Below are positions 13,401 through 25,700 of a DNA stretch of 64,000 bases, piece after piece. The stretch comes from Saturnia japonica (taxonomy: Eukaryota > Arthropoda > Insecta > Lepidoptera > Saturniidae): NCBI GenBank assembly GCA_033032175.1, contig CM065311.1, positions 5,263,190 to 5,327,189 on the forward strand. The letters run 5' to 3'. Numbering within the stretch: position 1 is the first letter of the stretch; each line of letters starts with the position of its first letter. A program made the translations under genes and the position numbers. The notes below the pieces were generated by a model. The model made no database searches, had not been told where the DNA came from, and was given only the letters and a program-made list of their open reading frames with translations.

Positions 13401-16400
13401 AAATCTTAAAATCCTCGGATGTTACGAATAAATGTAACTATTTGGTAACGTTGGTATACACTGCGGCAAGTTTTAAGCATGACAGTCGGCAGATAACATT
13501 AATATATTTGTTTTTTAAAGAAAAAGCTCAAATTATAAATATTTATGCAAGTAATGACGTCATCATAACATTAATGTGTTTTTTTTTTCAAAAACGTAAA
13601 GAAGTATAAAATAAGCTATATAATAGTATAATATTGAAATCAGTGGGTTTCAAAACTCTTCATACTGTCTAAAATAAAAATCAAAAAAAAAGTTTAAAAA
13701 ATTTGGACAATGTCAATTATTATTAGCAAGTTTATTATAAATTCACTTATATGTGTGGGATCCACATACAGCTGTGCATCCGCCGTCTGAAACAATTGCG
13801 CACTGAGAGGTCGACATCACAGGTTGTCATCTCGCACATGTGCTTGTGCGGGGAAACCGCTTCAGGGCATGGCCCTCTATCGGTAAATGTCTTCTACGCC
13901 CGCTACAACGGGCGTGTCTCTGTAATAAAGCCTCGCGTAACTGACGCTGAAGCCTGTGAATTCTCCTCTTTTCCCGCGCTTTCTCAGTTCGGCGTGGGTG
14001 CACGGACGAGTTGGCGCGCCTGAGGTTTCATTATCTTCCTCTTACATCGAGGGTATAGCTGATCTGGTGATCTGGTGTGCAGCGGCGCTATGTCCTGGAG
14101 ATGTACATGCGCTGATGCATCCGCTTTCCGGAACATTCGGGTAGCTAGCCTGCTTATAAAATCGTCCAGGCTATCTATGCACAGAACGCGTTGTATGGTC
14201 GAGTTCATCACGTAACGTGGTGCCCCGACGATCATTCTGAGCGTATAATTCTGCTGGGCTCGTAATCGGCGCTTCAAATATTCTGCTGCACAACCGAACC
14301 ATGCAGGGGCGGCGTACGTGAGGCGCGATCTCACTTAGGTTTTAAATAAACCTAGTTTCGTGCGGAGTGGGAGTCTCGAAGCGAACACTGGATGCAGCAT
14401 TCTCCTAGCGAAACCGGCTCTCGCAACTACGCTCTCTACATGGGTCTTGAAGGTAAGTCCCCGGTCAATTTTGACTCCTAGGTAGGTGACCTCGTTCCTC
14501 CATGGCAGGGCACTTCCCTGGAGTGTCAGTGGCGATGTAATATATCCTGTGACATTGCATTGGAGTTTGTATAACGAGAGGTCAACGGGCGCCTCTCGCA
14601 CTTTTATAGTGTGATAGAAGTCCGCGCTATGCGTGACACACGCGTTAGAGCGAGATGGTTGCACCCGTGTCACCAGTTCAAGCTAACGCATCTTCGGCGG
14701 GGAACAGCTATGCACTGATGAATTGGCGATCGCTTTTGATTACTTTTATAGTGTGCGAGCAGGCCCCGATATGCACTGGCAACTAGTGGGAGCGAGATGC
14801 CTGCAACTAACGTCAGCTCCACAGCTCCATTTTTATGAAGGTGATAAGCAAATTTTTCATTGGTCAAACGATTTGGTATTTTTATATAAATATAGGTTTA
14901 ATTGTTGTAATAAACCTCAAGTCCGGTGAAGCTGCAAAAGCCGCAGCGGCTCTGTTTTTGGATAGGGCCCCTAAGGCTAAGAGTATAGTCAGTTAAAAAA
15001 AAAAAAATGTAATAAACGACAAGTCCGGTAAAGCTGTAAAAGCCACAGCGGCTCTGTTTTTGGATAGGGCCCCTAAGGCTAACAGTGTAGTCAGTTTAAA
15101 AAAAAAATTGTAATAAACGAGTATCAATTTGGAAGTGTTATCATTCGTTCACCCCTGAGCTCCTACATATGCAAATAAAATACATTACTTGAATACATAG
15201 AAACACATCTATTTCACTTATGTCTACATAATTATGTTATTTCATACAATAGTAGATGATAATGTTTGGTAAATAATGTTTCTTGTAAAAATATTAAACA
15301 TGTCGCTTAGAGACCCTTTTCTGATAAGTTTTCTTATTAAATATGTAATATTTTTGCTATTACTGTTACTATAAAAAGGGTCAAAGAGGATAAAAACAAA
15401 CATGTACCTACAAATTAAACGAAATATATATATAATATACTGAATGGTTATATAAATAAAATTTCCTTGAAATAAGATGTTCTACGAATAATAATTTAAA
15501 AAAATAACAACATGTAATATTTTAAATACGCTTAATTAAAAAATGAACAAAAACAACGGTAAAAATCAAACAAAATGTATGGTGAATGAAATATATTATA
15601 ATATAATCAATCCAATATTTGAGCATTTAAGTTCATTTCTTAACGCAACTACATAGATATTATCCATGTTTTTGAAATAAAGTTTATTTTTATCATTCGG
15701 TGTGTATAATTAAAAGTGATTTTTACCCCGACTACAAGAATTGTCATGTTTTTCGATGTATGTATGTATATTATATATTTTATGTCTATTTCTTTAGCAC
15801 GCTCTGTTGCCCAAACGGGTTGATAGATTTTAACATACGAGATGTCGTTAGATTCATCTTAATTGGGAGAGTGACATAGGCTTTATTGTATTTAAGTACG
15901 ACGTCTGGGAATTAAACAAAAAGCAAAAATAGAAGAAGTAAAAAATTTTGGCTATGTTTTTGTAGCAGTCGGATTTAATAATCTAACTTGTTTTATGTAG
16001 ATATTACACTAGGTATTGAATACATTATGTATAAAAATATGACCTAAAACTATTGTTCGGGCTCATAAATTGGTTGGGGGTATGCAAAATTATTTTATTT
16101 TTTAAATTACCCCTACAATTGAAAGTTGGTTATGACTGGTCACTTGCGCGTGGGACTTGGACGGATACCTGCGCGGCGCGGCGACTAACATCTCACGACA
16201 CAGTTTATAAAGTTTCGGCAGTATAGTACATACGGAAAGGTGCTCTGCATATTTCGGTTTTGGCGTTTGGAGTAAAGCATTTAAATCCTGAAACATCCGG
16301 ATAAACATCATCGACAACCTCGGCGGTGAAAGGTAAGTGAGCCTTCATCCCGGTTATAGTACACCATATTTGGCGGTTATTTTGTGTGGTATCTACTTCA

Positions 16401-16662
16401 GCCAGCCAGTTTAAAAATATACAGCACTTTATCTACAGAAGTAGAATATCACACCCGGTATGTGGTGGTGGTTGCCAACACAATTATTATCTTCGATGAA
16501 AATCTATAATATATTATTGTAATGACCATGAATCTGCAACTTCAATAGTCGTAGACTTCGTCCGAAACGTAATTGTATGAGTCCAGTTTCTTTATTTACT
16601 TAAAACTATTGTTCAGGGAAGCCTTTCAAAACCGGAATGAGTGGATTATAGGTGCCTACGTG

Positions 16663-16742
<80 letters not shown>

Positions 16743-19700
16743 GTGATGCAGACGAAGTTGTGCGGGTCAGCTAGCCCAAAATAAAGTCAACATTGTTAAT
16801 CTACATATCCATAACTGCAATTATCCTAAACTGTCGGATATTCAAAATTAGTTCATATCCGTATCGAACATCCTTGTTATTAATATTTGAAATAGAAACA
16901 TTATCTATCTTGTTTTGTGTATTCGATACTTTGGTTTAATTAACGTACAGCCATTTTACACTATGCTGTATCGTTCCGATTCCATGCATATTATGTTTTC
17001 AGACATACTTTGAAATTCTTTCGCTTGTAATTATGAATGTGCTCGAGTTAAAAGAAAAAAAACAAAACATACTCACTTTCTAGGTAGTATTATGGAAGTA
17101 AAAATGATTTTCACTCTTGTATGAACTGAATTCGTTGCGAAGAGATATCTGCAACGACGGTGTGGGGATATAGGCCCGGGTAACCTGGACTTGCTAGAAC
17201 ACATGTTCCTGGACCACGGCACGATACGTCTTGATAGAGCCAATCGCAATCTGGAAAGATCAGTCACTTAGCAAACTAATTCCACTTTTTACCCCGGATG
17301 TTAACAGAGGAATCTTATAAGTTTACAAGTATACAACCCGCAAGAGACCCGAATAAACTTGAGACCCGAGCGAAATGCGCGCTCCCCTCTCGACCCACAC
17401 GCTGCTACTCTTGCCATCGGCTCGCCATTACTCCATAGATAATCATTTTTTGGAGTTTACTCCCTTAAGAATCGATTTTTACTTATGGAGTTCGTCATGG
17501 AATTTAATGAGGACTGAAATTTATAAAATCGTTAACTAAAGTGTTACCTATCAAGCGTTACCAAAATGCGTTACGCTCTTCTGTGCAATGTACCCTTGCG
17601 CAGCTTTCACTTTGAAATCATGAATGTGTGTCCTATATCATCTTGCTATTCGTTACATCATTAACCACTCAGTGAGTGAGTGAGTGAGGGAGTGAGTGAT
17701 TGCGTCGGAGATACCAGACATACAAACTTTATATTTAATACTAGCTACTAGCTAACTAGCTACTAACTACCGCTAGTAGCTAGGCAAAATGACTGTACAT
17801 CACCTGGTGGTAAGCACGGTACAGTTCACAAATAATGACAAAGTCTCAAGTTAACTCTTGCGGGTTATATCTGTTTATCTTTTGTCTGTCTTTGGCATCG
17901 TAGCTCCAAAATAGTTGAACCGATTTTGATTTAGTTTTTTTTGTGTGAAAGATATGGTTCAAGAAAGTCTGTTCAGCTATTTGAATATTATCAGTTCTTT
18001 TTTAGATGATGAATAGATGTAAGCATCTTCCACGGATCTGATCGAGTCTAAATTTGGTATTCTGTTACTTAAATGGTTTTAAAAGAACATGGTAACCTTG
18101 ACCTGATGTTGCAGTATCTTCTAGAACCTACCCAGCTCCTTACTAACTTACAGAAGAGATATCGTGTTTCGGCTCAATTTAATGGTCTCCATAAATCCTC
18201 GGTCATTTGTGTCAGGAATTTTAAAAATTATGAAATCTATAAACATGGACGCGTATCCGTCAGTTTGCATTATACATATATAAAGCGAAAGTATATTACA
18301 ACTGTATCTACTGTACTCGGGACGTAAAGGACAGTTAGGTAATAATTATAAGCCCTCGTGACGAGGGTCGCAACAATGTCTGTTACACTTGCGTTACAGC
18401 CAAAGAGAACTTACGGTACTTTCAGAGATAGTTCTCGAACCAAGTACATCGTTATTTATCTATTACATATTATGTACCAAATACTGCTGGTCCGATTCCA
18501 AAAATTCTTTCACTAAGAGTAATTTACATTATTTTTACGGTTATTAAATTTTATAATGAAATTAATTCGAAGGAAGTCGCAGGCGGTTGCTAGTAAATAA
18601 TAAAGCCGTGATATATCTTATTCAATACAAGTTACAATATAATCGTACATTCATACAACGTAAAATAGCTGCACAATAATAGAATAATTAAGTAGCTATT
18701 TACATAACAAACACAAATTAAAAGCACTGATTTTAGTCTGTATAAGTTAAAGTTAGCGAATGTAGCTGATGGTACCACGCTCGGTCCAAAAGTAATACTG
18801 CCTTTGAAGTACATCTACCGGAACACATCGATAGGTGCATCGCAATAAACTTTCAACTATGAATTATTCATCAAAATATTTTTTGTTAATGTAATGTTTT
18901 CAGGAATTTAATATAAATAGCGATCGCCCTAAGGGCGAAATTCGACCAGCGACTTTTTGATTATAGACTATTTTTTGTTTGACATTTGCAGTATTCATGA
19001 ACCTAAACAATGAGTTTTATCTCATTACTTGCTGTCACTTTTCGTTGAGTGACAATGTCAATATTTTGGGGGGTCTAAGTTCAATGGCACTGGTCGCGTT
19101 AGGATTCGCAGTATTAATTTATTTAATTCAATATATTAGTAACAGATATTATAGATAAATTTTCGCTTTCTGCACTCCTTCTATATATAAACTTTAACCA
19201 TGCCAAATCTCAGTCTTCCGAGCACGCAATACGCTTGAAAAGGGGTATAAAGCTTTTGCTTCACGTATTAATAATTAAGTAACTAAGATTTTCCAATTTA
19301 CATAAAATTAAACTTTACCTGTTTGTGGTATTCTTGAGCCTCCTTTCGGGTGAAACCCCATGCCTTGTGTATTGCTTAACGACGTAAAACTGAAGAACGC
19401 CAGGAACTGGGATCTAACTGTTTTCTCTGTTATCCTAGTACAAAAAAACATACACAGTTCTTATAAGAAATTTAACATGATAAATACGCATATATAATAC
19501 ATAAGCAGGATGTTATTACAGTCGAGAAAACACTATAAAATTGGTAAATTGTAAACGTAATACATGAACAGAACTTAAGCAGCTTAGAAAATCGAGCAAT
19601 TCAGTCGCCGACAGACACGAGCATTAGCGCCATTATGGCGACATCTCCTCTGTACAAACGGCCACAATTCCGAATTGAGCATTACCGGTTCCGTTGTGAC

Positions 19701-22700
19701 GACCTTTTGTTCTGATCGTTGTGTCTTCCAAACGGAAGTTGCGCTTCCGAACCGAACAGCAAATGGATATAAATTTTGAAACCGTAGACGAAAATCTAAA
19801 AGAGTCAGTGATATTACTTATTCTTACATTGCGAACTGAAAGATCGACATACAGAAAATATGAAAAGCAAAGGAAAAAGAGCTATGGATTTTATGAATCT
19901 ATCACTGCAATTGGTATTTGGTGCTATATATCACCATAAACGTCAAAATATTCATGATTGAGTGTTTTTGTCGTGCTTTTTTTTTTCAAACGAGAATACA
20001 GCCAGTTAATATTTAGATGTACAATCTGACATTGTTTAACGTTTTGTGCGTGGGTACAATGGTAAATACTGAGGAAACTGAATAAAATGACAATACTAAT
20101 CTAAAACACTGTGTGTCTTACACATGGTTACATGAACTTTTGGCTTTTTTCCTTCTCTTTCTACACTTGTAATGTTCGACGCGGATGCAGCACGCATCGC
20201 TATCCGGATATAATGCCTATTATAGAGCCTGCCATTGTCATCAACGAATTAAAATGTAATTAATTGTTGTACATTTTGGTCGGATTCATTAGCGCTTCAA
20301 AATTACTACATCGCCTTATTGGCTCTAACGTTAAATGATGGATGTCCACAGCTATAATTTATTTAATATCTGTGATTGAGCACATTGGAATAGTATGATT
20401 TTTATAACATATAATTACTATAATATTAAAAAGCTCAAGATAAGTTTTGTGTGAACGCACTAATCTGTAGAACTATGAGTTGGATTTTAAAACTTTTTGC
20501 AATTCATAGCCTACTGACAAAGCCGGCTAAGTGCCGCTGCGGCTCAGATAAAAAAAACTATCCGATCGCTACCAAATTTTACAGGATCACCCGCTGGGCT
20601 AATAAAAGACTGTCTGAAGATTTCATCAAGTTCACTCCCGCCGTTTTGGAGACCATAGGGAACTTCACGCTACGACCTTAAGAAGTAGAGCGATAACCAT
20701 GAACGTCAAGCATTCTGGTAAACTGTAGAAAAGTACGGGAAGTGAAAACAATGATAGGCCACACGGGCACGGGTGTGTTGGCGGTGGCGCGGTGGAAAGT
20801 TGTTCGAATAAATTTAACATGGGTGAAAACGTGATACGCAGCTAGTATTTTACATAGTTAATAACTATACAGTATTCGGGTAAAACATTTCTATAACATT
20901 ATATTCAATAAAACAGTTTTACAAAACTTTGTGCGTATAGTGACCACTATAAGTTAGATAGCTGGTGACTCCTATCACATCAGAAGGATACTGGTGGTTA
21001 ACTAAATAAAAGGATGCAATAATGTTCAATAAAGACTCGTTTAATAATTATCGGCTCTGAATACATAATACACCCAAGAGTACAGCGGGGTTCATGATAT
21101 AGTATACAAACGCGATAACAAACGTTAAACGTGACCGGGGAAACGCGATCGACTGCCGGTTCACGGTGGTTAAACTGCCGGTCCACGGTGGCTAAACTTG
21201 CAGCTTGCAATTTGCAGATGTGTGTTTGTATACACCCCTACAACTTAAAACTTAATCTCCCTCAATCGAGCTAAGATACATTTGTAGGAACAAGACTTGG
21301 TCCTTAGCCCAACAGTAACAAATGTATAACATTTGATATTATATAAAAATTGCATACCTAAAATCAAGAACTGACGCGCCATAATCAGCAAATAAAACAA
21401 CAGGCGGCGTGTATCGTTCGTTGGCACCGCACAGTCTCGTTTCAGCAGTTCCGTCAGTTCGAACTGCACTAGCGCCAGTTAACTGCAGCCATCCACCAAC
21501 ACAGCTGTACATTCATATTAATATTATATAGGTATAAACAATCTTCAACTGAATTAGAGATTCACCTATTTCAATGTATCTTAAGGTAGACCGCGCTGAG
21601 CGAAACTGATTGCAACGGAGATTAAAAATTCTAAAATGAAATTGGTATTCAATATAAACATGAAAAGATATTCGTGACATTACGTGTTTTATCGACAACT
21701 CTGGTAATATCACGTGAATAGAATATAACATACCATCAAGCCTGTATTCCCCGAAGGGTAAGGAAGAGGTGTACTAATGTACACCCACAGTTCGCCGAGT
21801 ATGTTTTTAGGTCCATCTCATAGGGGGCGAGACTATTGCCATTAATCGGGCACGATACCAAACTCCGAGCTGCTCGTATATTTTATTGTACAATCATTTA
21901 AATCGTAGGGTTTTAAATACTAAATTGAGGTTCTTATTTATTAATTTTAATATTTTGTGTTATTCAACATACCCGATCGCTTACTGTTATCATTACATAA
22001 TTAAAGAAACTATAAAATGAACATATTAAGGCGAAAGAAGAACGTTTTGGTCGACCCACGAGAGATGCGATGCGAATTTGTCTCCCATATTCAAGCTTCA
22101 CATATGATGTATTCAATATTTTTTGAAAAAAACTTATCAATAAGTATAATGTCTCATACGGGTTTACAATTAGCACCGATTGGTGACATCACTATTTTAA
22201 AACACAATAAACTTGCAACGCATGTAATGATATTTCACTCTGTGGGAATAAAAAACGCAGTATAGTTATTATTTATAATTATAATACACTTCACTTGTTT
22301 ACAATTATCATTGATATAGTTACACAAAACCAAATAACATAAGCTTAGAAACATAAGTTTATAGATTAAAATAAAAACGATCACTTTAAAGTACATTGTC
22401 TATTAGTGTAGTTTAATGGCAAAAACATTTAAAAATACATTTGCATTCAATTTAAACATAGAAAAGGTATATTGTGAATGTAACGATATTGTACAAAAAA
22501 AACGCATTATGTACTAAATTGTAACACTTATCCTTCACAGCTAAACACAGCAGATAATAATCACATCAGCTTGGTATTCCCTCCTTCCTTTCCTGATTCC
22601 GAAGGAATGTTGTACAACAAGTTTTGTCCCAATACTTTTGTCTCCATATCCTTGTTTCATGTATTATAAGTTTTGATATATTTGCATGTGTTTATTGGAA

Positions 22701-25700
22701 AAATTGAAATGTTTCTCCGATTTTTGTTATTTTGTTTTTGAAGATGTTGTAAAAGTCACTGTAGTTATTTCAAATAAGTAATTCTAAGTTACACAGATAG
22801 GTACTAATATTTGGTGTTTAAAAGATGGGAAATCATTGTGTTACTTAATAGAATAATTAAAACTTTAATTAAATAAATACTACTTAGTGAAATATAATAA
22901 AAAACATAATGCGTCAATTCAATATAATATGGCTGACTTAACAGAAGTGAACTTAAACTGTAAAGACGTGAAACAGAAAATAAATTGATTTTGCCTTACA
23001 TCTAACGTACCTGGTACCGTTAAAACGTCCAACTGAAACCAATCGATAGAGCTGTATCTCGACTCGCTGACCAGCGTCAGGCTGGAGAAAATACGAGCAA
23101 GATCCTGGACCTTCTAAAGATGGAGATTTGATCTGTCCGAAAGTTTTTCCAGATTTGGACTTGAGGATCCGCGAATCGATTGTAATGTTACACACTAGAA
23201 CAAAATCAAATTATTAAGACAAAAACTTCATGACAAAAGAGCTACGAAAAAAATAAATTAAGAATCAAATACATAGGCTTTATTTAAAATATGTTCTCCA
23301 ATTCAATCAAATAATTATACTCGTTATTATTTTAAAAAATGTTAGTATATTATATATTTTACAATTATACTAAAATACACATACTAACTATATTACAAAT
23401 AAACAGTATGGATGATAAGTTTTTAGTCGATGAAAACAATACTTGAATGAATTTTGGTTCGATCGACTGTTACCTGGAGGCACCACGGTTGTGCCCTTGC
23501 CATAGTAACGATTGACGCAAAAGTAATGACACAGTTTCATTTAGCTATATTTTTTCCTTATAGAGTAAATGCAATAATTTTTATGAAATACATGTAAATA
23601 TACCAGTAAAATTGTTAATATTTGGTTTTCAATATGACGTCCTTCAAACGATGGCTTCAATGCAAATTTGAGCCCTTTTAAAAGTATTTTCCATCACGCT
23701 TCTCAAAACTTCCGGTATTATGTTCTGAATTTCGTGACTAATTTTGGTTTTGAGGGATTCTAAAGTTCGTGGCTTATTGACGTAAAACAGCGACTTTAAA
23801 TAACCCCATAGAAAAAATTCGGGACTGGTCTGATGAGGCGACCTACTTGATTGATCGATCAGTCGTACTATACATACAACAGTGCGTAGTATTGTGGGCA
23901 TAACTTCATAACATAATATATATCGAAAGGAACTTCGTTACTAACGGATACCCCACGACACATCTCAACTTTTTTTATTGGAGAAATACTTGAAATGTAT
24001 AATCAAAACCTCACCTAATCTTAAGTAACGATTTAGTCGAAGAGACTAAACTGTTAGTTTAGAAAGGGACTGTGCTTAATTCACTGCACTTTTAATGCAC
24101 TTTTAATGTGCACGTCCGAATGTCACTATTTCTATATTATTCATTATTTCTCAAAAGTAATTTTGGAGATTACTCCTTACGAATCGATTTTCATACATAT
24201 TATACAGCCCGCGGTACTCAATTTATTACATAATTAGCAAAATATTCGCACGGGTCAGCTAATTTAGTCATTATTACTTCAGTATTGTGACATACAGTAA
24301 AAAATTTCATCATCATTTTCTTACTCCTTACCCTGCTTAAGTAGGGTTGGTACAACATGTTTTCTTTTTCCACTCTACTCTAACAATATCATCTCAGTAT
24401 TCACACCTTTTATACGAATATCATTCTTCACACAATCCATCCATACCTTCTTCGGTCTTCTTCTACTCCTATATCTATTTTAAAAAATACGGAACGCACT
24501 GTTAGCGCAGTACTGCTCGAGACCGCACTGCGCACACCGGCCGGGTGCGACGTCACCGCACGGGCACGCACCGTCGCGCACGCAGCACGCGCACTCCTCA
24601 CCTTCACCCCCCGGGCAGGCGCATCCATTCGACGACTGGGTCCACAAGTCTACTTGACCTAATAGAAAAAAATAAAAAAATAAATGAGATCCTAAAAATT
24701 TGAGATTTTTTAAAAGTTATAACAACCAACTTCTTCGACGCTTTTAGTAGGAGGTAAAATTGAGAGCAGCAAGTGCTTACTGTGACGGAATTACGACATG
24801 ATGTAGTTAGCCATCAAATAAAAACATTATTTTAAACAAATTAAAATATTTGATCCACTCATATAATTCATACAACATAATCACAATTTCAAATAGAATT
24901 TTCAATTATCTTACAAAATTATATTTATTCTTTATAATGTGTTCGACGTTGAATCATCGAGAAACTTCAATCTATGACCCTAACTAAACTTTAATTTTAG
25001 ATCTGCGTTTGTAATAAATCGTGCTCTGTCTAACAAATAAAAAGTATAATACTTCACGTTTTTAAGTATAAGAAATATAATAAAGAGTAAAGTTCAAAAT
25101 TTATGGTGGTAGTATTTTATTGCACTTAAAATGTATTTCTTCAATAATTCTTTATCTATTATTATTACAAATTAAATTAAAATGAATTTAAATTTATAAC
25201 TTTCATGTAGGCATCACAAAAACATTATGATTAAGTTAATTTCCATTGTTTCCACTCTAAAAGATCGTTACATAACAATTTTACACGAATACTTACCTAT
25301 TGTTTTCTTATGACAAGGTATAATTTGCAAAGTTTTTACCATATTGTCTACGATAATTAACATTAACAAACATGCGTATTTTATTAATTACTTTATAATT
25401 AGTTAAGTTCCTGCAATTTAATTGTTTTATTATTTGAAATGTAATTTTTTAAACTTTTAAGTAATATAATTGTAGTTCTTTTTATTTGACGACCTAACAT
25501 TCTGGAACATCACGAGCTATAATAATTGCAAAATATGGCTTATCGAAGTAGGCCTGACTGATTTATATATTATACAACCTAGAGATTATCTTATAAGAGT
25601 GCGTACTTAGATGAGTTAGCGTTCATAAGTGTTCGAGCTCTGGAATTAAGCTCTCATTTTTACAAGTTGACTGTTTTGACCTTTTTTAGATCAAGAATTT

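Larger units (their letters stand above)
11386..17076. other. Intron 6 of the CUB gene, repeat-rich
   Basis: A 5.7-kb intron holding a long C run, a family D repeat, a family C repeat, a broken Jockey-like LINE, two tandem family B insertions and a long TC microsatellite, each listed separately. The stretches 13,030-13,750 and 15,120-16,660 show no repeat or exon that I can support. Confidence 0.5.
17251..23010. other. Introns 5, 4 and 3 of the CUB gene
   Basis: Contents include a GAGT-type simple repeat near 17,670-17,700, a CTAGCTA-rich stretch at about 17,735-17,785, a short dispersed repeat at 21,735-21,890 (CCTGTATTCCCCGAAGGGTA, a motif I associate with lepidopteran repeats), and unassigned moderately GC-rich stretches at about 19,560-19,760 and 20,500-20,860. 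No further exon is required by phase. Confidence 0.4.

Noticed and set aside
16102..16317. Minus-strand open frame with a good TTTCAG acceptor and cysteines, possibly another CUB exon
   Set aside because: Exon 6 ends in phase 2 and exon 7 starts in the matching phase. Inserting this segment with one leading base gives an immediate stop, and the frame with CUB-like residues also stops.
19721..19939. Plus-strand 72-codon frame rich in Lys and Glu
   Set aside because: It begins with a non-ATG codon, has no domain and no splice support, and lies in an intron of the CUB gene.
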